Assembly: GCA_947579665.1 (NCBI GenBank)
Contig: OX388344.1
Location: 14,006,346-14,070,345 of the forward strand
From: Sympetrum striolatum
Taxonomy: Eukaryota > Arthropoda > Insecta > Odonata > Libellulidae
DNA: 64,000 nt
Direction of reading: 5' to 3'
Every line of letters starts with the position of its first letter. The first letter of the stretch is position 1. Of this stretch, positions 49,147-60,967 are shown in pieces. Below the pieces are notes generated by a model. The model saw nothing but the letters and a program-made list of their open reading frames with translations. It did not search any database and was not told the origin of the DNA. Both the position numbers and the translations under genes were made by a program.

Positions 49147-50252
49147 AGGATACAAATTCACAGGCTAAACCACAAGCGTGATTGACTTGAAATTTTTATG
49201 ACATATTGGCCATAACGTGAAACCCCCAGGAAAAAAGCGTCTGTGATCCTCAGTGTCATAGGTTCGATTCCAGAGGGCCCCGAAGTCCTGATTTTTCCCG
49301 TTTAAATGCATTGCCGTGATTTTTGGGAATTAAAAAAAAATACTTTCCAGAGAGGTAGAGAAATAAAACTCAAGGCACCTATATTTATGGTTGTGGACTT
49401 TCGAAAACATCAATGACTTTCACAAAAAATATCCTGGGTTCGATGCTAGGACGATGCAAAGATCTGCCCTTTAAAATACATGGGAGCTGTTTTTCATTAT
49501 TTTTTTTGATGCACTTATCGAAATGATAGGAAGTTCGTTCTTTGATGGAAGATGTATGGTAAGAATTGGTTTAAGAAAAAAATATTGATAAGATGGAACT
49601 GGTCCTGGGTTCGATGCCGGGGCACATTAAAATTTCTCTCATAAGGAATATAAGGGAAAAGTAGGACGTCGTTTGAGGCAGTTGGAACCAATATTTCTGC
49701 TTAAATTTTCACACATGATTAAAGGTGGTGATCTTCTTTAAAGCTGCATAAAAAGTATTACCAAAAAGACCCGGGTTCAAAGCCAGGCAGTATGTATATC
49801 CCCCATATAAAATATATTGAGATAGTTTTCATTATTTATTTTTTTGTACTTATCGAAAAAATAGGAATTTCTTGCTTTGCTAGAAGAGGTATATTAAGCC
49901 TCGGCTTTAGAGAAAAAGTTAGATAAGACGATGCTGTTCCTGGGTTCGATGCCAGAGCACGTTAAAATTTCTCTCATAAGGAATATAAGAGAAAAGTAAG
50001 TCGTCGTTTTAGGCAGTTGCAGAAAATATTTCTATTTGAATTTCCACACATAGTTAGAGATGGTGATCTTCTGTTTTGCTGCATAGTTAGTTAACCAGGA
50101 AGACCCGGGTTCCATGCCAGACGATTAATTTGCAGCGAATTTTAATATAATACCCTATCGTTTTTTTCTTTTTAGGACCGTCCCGATATAATGCCGATAT
50201 AAAATTAGTGTTGTCGAGCTGCTTGCAGTATGCAAGCTACATTTTACTCGTA
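49147..50252 (+). repeat. Box-B module 20, type II, complete
   Basis: Type II. The third motif is GGTTCGATGCCGGGG, the fourth is GGTTCAAAGCC and the sixth GGTTCCATGCC, so several have lost core bases. Its 3' end faces module 21 (3'-to-3'). Confidence 0.9.
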
Positions 50253-50279
50253 TATATATATGAATATATATATATCTAT

Positions 50280-51359
50280 TACGAGTAAAATGTAGCTTGC
50301 ATACTGCAAGCAGATCGGCAATACTAATTTCATATCGGCATCATATCGGGACGGTTCTCAATTGAACAAAAAAAAATATTCAAAATATTCTTAAAATTCG
50401 CTGTTATTTTATCGTCTGGCATCGAACCCGGGTCTTACTGGTAAACTTACTATGCAGCACAATAGAAGATCAACATCTCTAGCTATGTGTGAAAATTCAA
50501 GCAGAAATATTTGTTACAACTGCCTCAAAAGACGTTCTTATTTTCACGAATGTAAATGCCTCTCTGGATTCGAACCAAGGACGATTCTGGAAATCTAAAA
50601 CATGATTTTGAAATTTATCTATGATATCTAACTACATGCCGAATTTCAAGTTTCTATATTGTTGGGAAAGAGTTCAAAATTATTATTGAAAATCGGATCA
50701 GTTACTGATTGTAGAGACGCCTGGTTTCGAACCCAGGTCACACTGGTAGCTGTGACTGCACAGTTAGATTTTTATGAACTTGATCATATTTTATGCAAAG
50801 TTTGAGGTCAATATCATGCCGAGAAGTACCTAAAATCTGTTTCCGTTATCTCCATAAGTAATGCATTGTGGAGTACAAATGGCCCTCTGGGATCGAACCA
50901 AGGACCATAAGCGAATAAAAAAAATTTGATTATGAAATATATTTATGATTTCTAACCCCATGCTAAATTTCAAGTTTCCATGCATTCGGAAAGGGGTCCA
51001 AAAAAAATCTTAAAAATCTCCACAATGCGTTTTAAACGGCCGATTTTCGCCCCGACCTAGCATCGAACCCAGGATAATTTTCGTAAAACTCATTTATGTT
51101 TTCGATAGATCATGTTCATATATATAGGATCCTTGAGTTTTAATTCTCTATCTGTCCGGAAAGTATTTTGTTTTTATTCCCGAAAATCAAAGCAATGCAT
51201 TCAAACGGGAAAAATCGGGACTTTGGGGCCCTCTGGAATCGAACCCATGACACTGAGGTTCAAAATCGCAATTTTTCTGGAGGTTATACGTTATGGCCAA
51301 TATGTCGTAAAAATTTCAAGCCATTGACGCTAGTGGTTTAGCCTGTGACTTTGTATCCT
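50280..51359 (-). repeat. Box-B module 21, type I, inverted
   Basis: Inverted near-copy of module 29 (shared GGTTTCGAACCCAGG D motif and AATGCATTGTGGAGTACAAATGG). Its 5' end abuts module 22 without the usual AT spacer. Confidence 0.9.
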
Positions 51360-51360
51360 C

Positions 51361-51761
51361 ATGTTGAATTTCAAGTTTCTATGCCATCGGGAAGGGGTCC
51401 AAAAAAAATCTTCAAAATCGCCGCAATGCATTTTAAACGGCCGATTTTTGCCCCGGCCTAGCATCGAACCAAGGACAATAATCGATGATGTCTTTCTAAT
51501 TTTCGTTGGCTATGCATGGCATCTAGCGATCCCTCAAGTTTCAATTCTCTGCTTCTCCGGGAAGTGCCTCAAAAAAATTTTCGAAAATCCCCGCCATGTA
51601 TTCTTACGGACAAAATCGCGACTTTGGGGCCTTCTGGAATCGAACCCATGACACTGAGGTTCAAAGTCGGCTTTTTCCCGGAGGTCACACGTTATGGCCA
51701 ATATGTCGTAAAAATTTCAACTCAATCTCTCTTGTGGTTTAGGCTGTGAGTTTGTATCCTC
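51361..51761 (-). repeat. Box-B module 22, truncated to monomers B-A
   Basis: Minus-strand fragment that begins in the middle of monomer B (TTGAATTTCAAGTTTCTATG) and carries only the B and A box-B motifs before the normal 5' end at TTTGTATCCTC. The join to module 21 at 51,359-51,361 has no spacer, so it is a deletion or exchange junction. Confidence 0.88.
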
Positions 51762-51777
51762 TCTATATATATATATC

Positions 51778-52882
51778 TACGAGTAAAATGTTGCTTGCAT
51801 ACTGCAAGCAGATCGACAACACTAATTTCATATCGGCATCATATCGGGACGGACATCAAAAGAAAGAAAAATTTCAAAATATTCGTAGAATTCGCTTCAA
51901 TTTAATCGCCTGGCAGCGAACCCCGGTCTTCCTGGTGTACTTACTATGCAGCAAAATAGAAGATTACCTTATCAAACTATGTGTGAAAATTCAAGCAAAA
52001 CTATTAGGTGCAACTACCTCAAACGACGTCCTACTATTCACATACACTCCTTATTTGAGAAATTATAATGTGCTCTGGCATCGAACCCAGGAACAGCATG
52101 GTCTTATCTATTTTTTTTCTTAAACAAAGTGTTAATATACATCTTCCATCTAAGCAAGAGCTCCCTTACATATCGATAAATGCATAAAAAAATTATGAAA
52201 AGATACCCCATAGTATTATATATGGGGGATATTTTTACCGCCCGGCATCGAACCCGGGTCTTTAAGGCAATACTTTCTATGCAGCACAACCGAAAAACAC
52301 CATCTCTAACCGCGTATGCAAATTCAAGCAGAAATATTGGTTACAACTGCCTCAAATGACGTCCTACTTTTCCTTTATATTCCTTATGAGAGAAACGTTA
52401 TTGTGCTCTGGCTTCGAACCCAGGAACAGTACGGTCTTATGAAAATTTTTTTCTAAAACTTATTTGTACCATACATCTTCCAGCTAAGCACGAACATCCT
52501 ATCATTTCGATAAGTGCATCTAAAAAAATAATGAAAAACGGCTCCCATGTATTTTAAAGGGCAGATCTTTGCATCGTCCTAGCATCGAACCCAGAATAAC
52601 TTTTGTAAAAGTCATTGATGTTTTCGAAAGTCCAAGACCATAAATATAGGCACCTTGAGTTTTACTTCTCTACCTATCCGGAAAGTATTTTTTTTTAATT
52701 CCCAAAAAACTAAGCAATGCATTCAAACGGGAAAAATCGGGAATTTGGGGCCCTCTGGAATCGAACCTATGACACTGAGGATCAAAGTCTCTTTTTTCCT
52801 GGGGGTTTCACGTTATGGCCAATATGTCAAAAAAATTTCAGATCAATAACGCTTGTAGTTTAGGCTGTGAATTTGTATCCTA
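51778..52882 (-). repeat. Box-B module 23, type II, inverted copy of module 11
   Basis: Reverse complement of module 11 with only scattered differences. The landmark hairpin around TATGGGGGATATTTTTACCGCCCGG and the TTTACATATCGATAAATGC-like segment are shared. The two lie 13 kb apart in opposite orientation. Confidence 0.9.
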
Positions 52883-52939
52883 TCTATCTATATAGGTATA
52901 TATATGAATGAATCCGGAGAAGCATCTATATATAATAGA

Positions 52940-54016
52940 TACGAGTAAAATGTAGCTTGCATACTGCAAGCAGATCGACAACACTATTTTCATGTCGGCA
53001 TCATATCCGGATGGCCATCAAAAGAAAAAAATGGATTGAAATTTTTCTTAAAATTTGCCTGAATTCCATCGTCTGGCATCGAACCCGGGTCTTTACTGTG
53101 AACTTACTATGCAGCACAATAGAACATCACCATCTCTAACGATGTGTGAAAATTCAAGCAGAAATATGGGCTAAAACTGCCTCAAAAGACGTTCTAATTT
53201 TCACGAATTTAAATGGCTCTCTGGATTCGAACCAAGGACGATCATGGAAATCTAAAAAATGTTTCTGAAAGTTATTTATGATCTCTATCTATATGCAGAA
53301 TTTCAAGTTTCTATATTATTTGCAAAGGTTTCAAAATAATTCCTAAAAATCGGATTAACTTCTGATTGCAGAGACACCTGGTGTCGAACCTAGGACACTT
53401 TGATAGCTGTGAATGCACTGTTTGATTTGTATGGACTTGATCTTTCTACATGCAAAGTTTGAAGTCGATATCGTTCCGGGAAGTACCTAAAATTTGTTTC
53501 CGTTATCTCCGTGAGAAAAGCATTGGGAAGTGCAAATGGTCCTCTGGGATCGAACCAAGGACAATAAGCTAATATGTAAAATTCGATTATGAAATAAATT
53601 CATGATATCTATCGACGTGCCGAGTTTCAAGTATCCATGTTATCGGGAAAGGATCCAAAAAATATCTTAAAAATCGCCGCAATGCATTTTAAACGGCCGA
53701 TTTTTCCCCCGGCCTAGCATCGAACCAAGGACAAGATTCGAAGATGACTTTCCGATTTTCGTTGGCTATGCACGGCATTTAGCGGTCCCTCGAGTTTCAA
53801 CTCTCTGCTTTTCCGGGAAGTGCCTCAAAAAAATTTTCGAAAATCCCCGCCATGTAATCTTATGGGGAAAATCGCGACTTTGGGGCCTTCTGGAATCGAA
53901 CCCATGGCACCGAGGTTCAATGTTGGCTTTTTCCTGGAGGTTACACGTCATGGCCATAACGTCTTAAAAATTTCAAGTCAATGACGCTTTTGGTTTAGCC
54001 TGTGAATTTGTATCCT
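52940..54016 (-). repeat. Box-B module 24, type I, inverted
   Basis: Six monomers on the minus strand. Its 5' end is followed by a clean 8-base microsatellite (CTGGGTAT, 54,016-54,058). Confidence 0.9.
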
Positions 54017-54058
54017 ATCTGGGTATCTGGGTATCTGGGTATCTGGGTATCTGGGTAT
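54016..54058 (+). repeat. 8 bp microsatellite (CTGGGTAT)n
   Basis: Five tandem CTGGGTAT units next to the 5' end of module 24. The same unit in reverse complement (ATACCCAG) lies beside the 5' end of module 5 (32,036-32,062). Other modules have TATAGCTA repeats (47,946-47,974; 28,638-28,671) or CTAT repeats (40,596-40,612) in the same place. Confidence 0.9.
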
Positions 54059-54062
54059 ATAT

Positions 54063-54129
54063 ATGAATGAATCCGGAGAAGCATCTATATATAATAGATA
54101 TATATAGATGCTTCTCCGGATTCATTCAT
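54063..54129. repeat. 67 bp palindrome made of two inverted spacer elements
   Basis: Arms 54,063-54,091 and 54,101-54,129 are perfect reverse complements (29 bases each, containing GAATCCGGAGAAGCATC), separated by nine AT bases. A similar arrangement is at about 59,817-59,880. Such palindromes can extrude as cruciforms. Confidence 0.9.
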
Positions 54130-54144
54130 GTATCCATATATATA

Positions 54145-55222
54145 TACGAGTAAAATGTTGCTTGCATACTGCAAGCAGATCGACAACACTATTTCCATGT
54201 CGGCATCATATCGGTACGGCCATCAAAAGAAAAAAATGGATTGAAATTTTTCTTAAAATTCGCTGAAATTCCATCGTCTGGCATCGAACCCGGGTCTTTA
54301 CTGTTGAACTTACTATGCAGCATAATAGAACATCGCCATCTCTAACTATGTGTGAAAATTCAAGCAGAAATATGGGCTACAACTGCCTCAAAAGACGTTC
54401 TAATTTTCACGAATTTAAATGGCTCTCTGGATTCGAACCAAGGACGATCTTGGAAATCTAAAAAATGTTTCTGAAATTAATATATAATCTCTATCTACAT
54501 GCTGAATTTCAAGTTTCTATATTGTTGGGAAAGGGTTCAAAATAATTATTGAAAATCGGATCAGTTACTGATTGTAGAGACGCCTGGTGTCGAACCCAGG
54601 ACACATTGACAGCTGGGAGTGCACAGTTTGATTTGTATACACTTAAATTTTCTTATTGCAAAGTTTGAAGTCTTTATCGTGCCGGGAAGTACCTATAATT
54701 TGTTTCCGTTATCTCCGTAAGAAATGCATTGAGGAATTTAAATGGCCCTCTGGGATCGAACCAAGTACCATCAGCGAATATGTAAAATTAGATCCTGAAA
54801 TTTATTGTTGATCTCCAACTCCATGCCGAATTTCAAGCTTCCATGCCATCGGGAAAGTGTCCAAAAAAAATCTTAAAAATCGCCACAATGCAATTTAAAC
54901 GGCCGATTTTTGCCCCGACCTAGCATCGAACCCGGGAATTTTTCCGTAAAACTCATTTATGTTTTCGATAGAACATGACCATATATATAGGCTCCTTGAG
55001 TTTTCATTCGATACCTACCCGGGAAGTATTTTTTTTTAATTCCCGAAAATCAAAGCAATGCATTTAAACGGGAAAAATGGGGATTTTGGGGCCCTCTGGA
55101 ATCGAACCCATGACATCGAGGTTCAAAATCGCAATTTTTCTGGAGGTTATATGTTATGGCCAATATGTCGTAAAAATTTCAAGCCATTGACGCTAGTGGT
55201 TTAGCCTGTGACTTTGTATCCT
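54145..55222 (-). repeat. Box-B module 25, type I, inverted
   Basis: Close relative of module 16, offset 9,610 bases, same orientation. The B motif reads (own strand) CCCGGGTTCGATGCTAGG. Faces module 26 5'-to-5'. Confidence 0.9.
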
Positions 55223-55291
55223 CTCTATATCTATTATATATAGATGCTTCTCCGGATTCATTCATATATATAGCTATATAGGTATATAGAT

Positions 55292-56366
55292 AGGATACAA
55301 ATTCACAGCCTAAACCACAAGCGCCATTGACTTGAAATTTTTACGACGTTATGGCCATGACGTGTAACCTCCAGGAAAAAGCCGACTTTGAACCTTGGTG
55401 TCATGGGTTCGATTCCAGAAGGCCCCAAAGTCGCGATTTTCCCCATAAGATTACATGGCGGGGATTTTCGAAAATTTTTTCGAAGCACTTCCCGGAAAAG
55501 GAGAGAAATGAAATTCAAGGGATCGCTAGATGCCGTGCATATCTAAAGGAAACCATAAAGACATATACGAATATTATCCTTGGTTCGATGCTAGGTCGGG
55601 GCAAAAATCGGCCGTTTAAAATGCATTGTGGCGATTTTTAAGATTTTTTTTGGACCCCTTTCCGATTGCATAGAAACTAGAAATTCTGTATGAGGTTAGA
55701 TACTATAAAAATATATCATAATCGAATTTTATGTATTCGCTGATGGTCCTTGGTTCGATCCCAGAGAGACATTTAAATTCCTCTATGCATTTCTTACGGA
55801 GATAACGGAAACAAATTTTAGGTACTTCCCGGCACGATATCGAGTTCAAACTTTGCATATAGAAAGATCAAGTCCATACAAATCAAGCTGTGCATTCATA
55901 GCTAACTATGTCTCCTGGGTTCGACACCAGGTGTCTCTGCAATCAGAAGTTGATCCGATTTTTAGGAATTATTCTGAAATCTTTGCCAATAATATAGAAA
56001 ACTCAAATTCGGCATATAGATAGAGATCATAAATAAATTTCAGAAACATTTTTTAGGATTCCAAGATAACCCTTGGTTCGAATCCAGAAAGCCATTTAAA
56101 TTCGTGAAAATTAGAACGTCTTTTGAGGCAGTTTAGCCCATATTTCTGCTTGAATTTTCACACATAGTTAGAGTTGGCATTTTCTATTGTGCTGCATAGT
56201 AAGTTCACAGTAAAGACCCGGGGTCGATGCCAGACGATGGAATTTCAGCGAATTTTAAGAAAAATTTCAATCCATTTTTTTCTTTTGATGGCCGTCCCGA
56301 TATGATGCCGACATGAAAATAGTGTTGTCGATCTGCTTGCAGTATGCAAGCAACATTTTACTCGTA
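55292..56366 (+). repeat. Box-B module 26, type I, complete
   Basis: Lone plus-strand module between two minus-strand ones. The F motif is GGGTCGATGCC. Monomer A is the AAGTCGCGATTTTCCCC subtype. Confidence 0.9.
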
Positions 56367-56437
56367 TATATATATATATATGAATATCTATTATATATAG
56401 ATGCTTCTCCGGATTCATTCATGTATCCATATATATA

Positions 56438-57512
56438 TACGAGTAAAATGTTGCTTGCATACTGCAAGCAGATCGACAACACTATTTTCATGTCGGCATC
56501 ATAACGGGACGGCCATCAAAAGAAAAAAATGGATTGAAATTTTTCTGAAAATTCGCTGAAATTCCATCGTCTGGCAACGAACCCGGGTCTTTACTGTGAA
56601 CTTACTATGCAGCACAATAGAACATCACCATCTCTAACTATGTGTGAAAATTCAAGCAGAAATATGGGCTACAACTGCCTCAAAAGACGTTCTAATTTTC
56701 ACGAATTTAAATGGCTCTCTGGATTCGAACCAAGGACGATCTTGGAAATCTAAAAAATGTTTATGAAAGTTATTTATAATCTCTATCTATATGCTGAATT
56801 TGAAGTTTCTATATTATTGGCAAAGGTTTCAAAATAATTCCTAAAAATCGGATAAACTTCTGATTTCAGAGACACCTGGTGTCGACCCGAGGACACATTG
56901 ATAGCAGTGAATGCACTGTTTGATTTGTATCGACTTGATCTTTCTATATGCAAAGTTTGAAGTCGATATCGTGCCGGGAAGTACCTAAAATTTGTTTCCG
57001 TTATCTCCGTAAGAAATGCATTGAGGAATGTAAATGTCCCTCTGGGATCGAACCAAGGACCATCAGCGAATATGTAAAATTGGATTATGATATATTTTTA
57101 TGGTATCTAATGTCATACCGAATTTCAAGTATCTATGCCATCGGAAAAGGGTCCAAAAAAAATCTTAAAAATCGCCACAATGCATTTTAAACGGCCGATT
57201 TTTGCCCCGACCTAGCATCGAACCAAGGATAATATTTGTAGATGTCTTTATGGTTTACTGTAGATATGCACGGCATCTAGCGGTCCCTTGAATTTCAAAT
57301 CTTACCTTTTCCGGGAAATGCCTCAAAAAAATTTTCGAAAATCCCCGCCATGTATCCTTATGGAGAAAATAGGGACTTTGGGGCCTTCTGGAATCGAACC
57401 CATGACACCGAGGTTCAATGTCGGCTTTTTTCTGGTGGTTACACGTTATAGCCAATACGCCGTAAAAATTTCAGCTCAATCACTCTTGTGGTTTAGGCTG
57501 TGAGTTTGTATC

Positions 57513-57514
<2 letters not shown>
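56438..57514 (-). repeat. Box-B module 27, type I, inverted
   Basis: Complete. The D motif is damaged (GTCGACCCGAGG on the + strand) and the F motif reads GGCAACGAACCC. Lone minus-strand module, so both its ends are inverted junctions. Confidence 0.9.
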
Positions 57515-57544
<30 letters not shown>

Positions 57545-57597
57545 GAATATATATATGGATACATGAATGAATCCGGAGAAGCATCTATATATAATAG

Positions 57598-57627
<30 letters not shown>
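57515..57627. repeat. Long (AT)n spacer with one CCGGAG element
   Basis: AT dinucleotide runs flank GAATGAATCCGGAGAAGC between the 5' ends of modules 27 and 28. Representative of the spacers, which range from about 6 to 150 bases and nearly all contain AT repeats. Confidence 0.85.
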
Positions 57628-57629
<2 letters not shown>

Positions 57630-58704
57630 GATACAAACTCACAGCCTAAACCACAAGAGTGATTGAGTTGAAATTTTTACGAAATATTGGCCATAACGTG
57701 TAACCTCCAGAAAAATTGCGCTTTTGAACCTCAGTGTCATTGGTTCGATTCCAGAGGGCCCCAAAGTCCCGATTTTTCCCGTTTAAATGCATTGCTTTGA
57801 TTTTCGGGAATTTTTAAAAAATACTTCCCGGATAGGTAGAGAATCAAAACTCAAGTAGCGTATATATATGAACAAGATCTATCGAAAACATAAATTGGTT
57901 TAACGCTAAATATCCTGGGTTCGATGCTAGGTCGGGGCAAAAATCGGCCGTTTAAAATGCGTTGTGGCGATTTTTAAGATTTTTTTTGGACCTCTTGCCG
58001 AATGCATGGAAACTTGAAATTTGGCATGGGGTTAGAAATCATAAATATATTTCATAATAAAATTTTACATATTCGCTGAGGGTCCTTGGTTCGATCCAAG
58101 AGGGTCATTTGCACTCCACAATGCATTTCTTATGGGGATAACAGAAACACATTTTAGGTACTTCCCGGTATGATATCGACTTCAAACTTTGTATGAAATT
58201 AGATCAAGTCCTAGCAAGTAATTTTGTGCATTTACAGCTTCCAATACGTCCAGGGTTCGACACCAGGCGTCTCTACAATCAGTCGCTGATCCGAATTCTA
58301 AGAATTATTTTGAACCCCTTCCCAATAATATTAAAACTTGAAATTCGGCATATATATAGAACTTATAGATAAATTTCGAAAACATATTTTATATTTCCTA
58401 GATCGTCCTTGGTTCGAATCCAGAGGGCTATTAACATTCGTGAAAAGTAGGTCTTCGTTTGAGGCATTTGCAGCCAATATTTCTGCTTGAATTTTCACAC
58501 GTATTTAGAGAAGATGATCTTCTGATGTGCTGCATAGTAATTTCACCAAAAAGACCCGGGTTCGATGCCAGACGATTAAATTGAAGCGAATTTTAAGTAT
58601 ATTTTCAATCCTTTTTTTCCTTTCCGGGACCGTCCCGATATAATGCCGTTATGAAATTAGTGTTGTCGATCTGCTTGCAGTATGCAAGCTACATTTAACT
58701 CGTA
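57628..58704 (+). repeat. Box-B module 28, type I, complete
   Basis: Inverted near-copy of module 6 (shared CAGGGTTCGACACC, GGGGATAACAGAAAC and CAGTCGCTGATCC). Long (AT)n spacers lie upstream. Confidence 0.9.
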
Positions 58705-58729
58705 TATATATATATATATATACCGAGAG

Positions 58730-59809
58730 AGGATACAAAGTCACAGACTAAACCACTAGCGTCAATGGCTTGAAATTTTTACGACATATTGGCCATAACA
58801 TATAACCTCCAGAAAAATTGCGATTTTGAACCTCAGTGTCATGGGTTCGATTCCAGAGGGCCCCAAAGTCCCGATTTTTCCCGTTTAAATGCATGGCTTT
58901 GATTTTCGGGAATTAAAAAAAAATACTTTCCGGACAGGTAGAGAATTAAAACTCAAGGAGCCTATATATATGAACATGATCTATCGAAAACATAAATGAG
59001 TTTTACGAAAATTATCCTAGGTTCGATGCTAGGTCGGGGCGAAAATCGGCCGTTTAAAACGCATTGTGGCGATTTTTAAGATTTTTTTTGGACCCCTTTC
59101 CGAATGCATGGAAACTTGAAATTTGGCATGGGGTTAGAAATCATAAATATATTTCATAATCAAATTTTTTTTATTCGCTTATGGTCCTTGGTTCGATCCC
59201 AGAGGGCCATTTGTACTCCACAATGCATTTCTTATGGAGATTACGGAAACAGATTTTAGGTACTTCTCGGCATGATATTGACTTCAAACTTTGCATAAAA
59301 TAAGATCAAGTTCATAAAAATCTAACTGTTCAGTCACAGCTACCAGTGTGTCCTGGGTTCGAAACCAGGCGTCTCTACAATCAGTAACTGATCCGATTTT
59401 CAATAATAATTTTGAACCCTTTCCCAACAATATAGAAACTTGAAATTTGGCATGTAGTTAGATATCATAGATAAATTTCAAAATCATGTTTTAGATTTCC
59501 AGGATCGTCCTTGGTTCGAATCCAGAGAGGCATTTACATTCGTGAAAATAAGAACGTCTTTTGAGGCAGTTGTAACAAATATTTCTGCTTGAATTTTCAC
59601 ACATAGTTAGAGATGTTGATCTTCTATTGTGCTGCATAGTAAGTTTACCAGTAAGACCCGGGTTCAATGCCAGACGATAAAATAACAGCGAATTTTAAGA
59701 ATATTTTGAATATTTTTTTTGTTCAATTGAGAACCGTCCCGATATGATGCCGATATGAAATTAGTATTGCCGATCTGCTTGCAGTATGCAAGCTACATTT
59801 TACTCGTAT
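58730..59809 (+). repeat. Box-B module 29, type I, complete
   Basis: Inverted near-copy of module 21; the D motif is GGTTCGAAACC in both. Modules 28-33 form the longest same-orientation run in the window. Confidence 0.9.
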
Positions 59810-60019
59810 GATATATGAATGAATCCGGAGAAGCATCTATATATCTATTATATATAGATGCTTCTCCGGATTCATTCATATATATAGCTATATAGGTATA
59901 TAGATAGGATACAAATTCACAGGCTAAACCACAAGCGTGATTGACTTGAAAATTTTATGACATATTGGCCATAACGTGAAACCCCCAGAAAAATTGGGAT
60001 TTTGAACCTCAGTGTCATG

Positions 60020-60030
60020 GGTTCGATTCC
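60020..60030 (+). promoter_or_regulatory. Box-B-like motif, monomer A of module 30
   Basis: GGTTCGATTCC matches the Pol III box B consensus GGTTCGANTCC at every position. The sequence TTGGCCATAACG lies about 55 bases upstream and is the best (still imperfect, one mismatch) box-A-like match in the module. Function is inferred only from the motif. Confidence 0.55.
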
Positions 60031-60195
60031 AGAGGGCCTCAAAGTCCCGATTTTTCCCGTTTAAATGCATTGCTTTGATTTTCGGGAATTAAAAAAAAAT
60101 ACTTCCCGGATAGGTAGAGAATCAAAACTCAAGGAGCATATATATATGAACATGATCTATCGAAAACATAAATGAGTTTTACAGAAAATATCCTG

Positions 60196-60206
60196 GGTTC
60201 GAAGCT
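60196..60206 (+). promoter_or_regulatory. Box-B-like motif, monomer B of module 30
   Basis: GGTTCGAAGCT flanked by CCTGG and CTAGG, which can pair with one G-T wobble around an 8-base loop. A T8 run follows about 50 bases downstream and would be sufficient as a Pol III terminator. Confidence 0.5.
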
Positions 60207-60365
60207 AGGTCGAGGCAAAAATCGGCCGTTTAAAATGCATTGTGTCGATTTTTAAGATTTTTTTTGGACCCTTTCCCGATGGCATGGAAACTTGAAATTC
60301 GGCATGGGTTTAGATATCATAAATATATTTAATAAACAAATTTTATGAATTCGCTGATGGTCCTT

Positions 60366-60376
60366 GGTTCGATCCC
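60366..60376 (+). promoter_or_regulatory. Box-B-like motif, monomer C of module 30
   Basis: GGTTCGATCCC. TTGG and CCAG can form a 4-pair T-arm-like stem around a 7-base TTCGATC loop, the same loop length as a tRNA T-arm. Confidence 0.5.
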
Positions 60377-60531
60377 AGAGAGCCATTTACATTCCTCAAT
60401 GCATTTCTTATGGAGATAAAAGAAACATGTTTTAGGTACTTCCCGGCAGGATATCGACTTCAAAATTTGTATGAAATAAGATGAAGTCCTAATAAATCAT
60501 ACTGTGCATTTACAGCTAAAAATATGTCTTG

Positions 60532-60542
60532 GGTTCGACACC
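60532..60542 (+). promoter_or_regulatory. Box-B-like motif, monomer D of module 30
   Basis: GGTTCGACACC. In most modules it lies in a perfect CCTGG/CCAGG hairpin with loop GTTCGACA; here the left arm is CTTGG, giving one wobble pair. Confidence 0.5.
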
Positions 60543-60688
60543 AGGCGTCTCTGCAATCAGAAGTTAATCCGATTTTTAGGAATTATTTTGAAACCTTTGC
60601 CAATAATAAAGAAACTTCAAATTCGGCATATAGATATAAATCATAAATAACTTTCAGAAACCTTTTTTAGATTTCCTAGATCGTCCTT

Positions 60689-60699
60689 GGTTCGAATCC
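60689..60699 (+). promoter_or_regulatory. Box-B-like motif, monomer E of module 30
   Basis: GGTTCGAATCC, a perfect box B consensus match with TTGG/CCAG flanks and a 7-base loop. Confidence 0.55.
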
Positions 60700-60836
60700 A
60701 GAGAGCCATTTAAATTCGTGAAAATTAGAACGACTTTTGAGGCAGTTGTAGCCCATATTACTGCTTGAATTTTCACACATAGTTGGAGATGGTGATGTTC
60801 TACTGTGCTGCATAGTAAGTTCACAGTAACGACCCG

Positions 60837-60847
60837 GGTTCGATGCC
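60837..60847 (+). promoter_or_regulatory. Box-B-like motif, monomer F of module 30
   Basis: GGTTCGATGCC preceded by GACCC. In type II relatives (39,007-39,024) the flanks become CCCGG and CCGGG, a perfect 5-pair hairpin. A T7 run follows about 45 bases downstream. Confidence 0.5.
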
Positions 60848-60950
60848 AGACGATGGAATTTCAGCGAATTTTAAGAAAAATTTCAATCCATTTTTTTCTT
60901 TTGATGGCCGTCCCGATATGATGCCGACATGAAAATAGTGTTGTCGATCT

Positions 60951-60967
60951 GCTTGCAGTATGCAAGC
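60951..60967. repeat. Terminal palindrome of the box-B module (reference copy)
   Basis: GCTTGCAGTATGCAAGC: a 7-pair perfect inverted repeat with a 3-base loop, followed after 15 bases by the module end ACTCGTA. Almost every module with an intact 3' end has this palindrome unchanged, including type II, which makes it one of the most conserved stretches of the family. Confidence 0.9.

Noticed and set aside
60951..60967. Terminal palindrome as a rho-independent terminator or histone-type stem-loop
   Set aside because: No adjacent U-tract of the bacterial kind, the eukaryotic context does not fit, and the sequence does not match the histone stem-loop consensus. It is treated as an element end.
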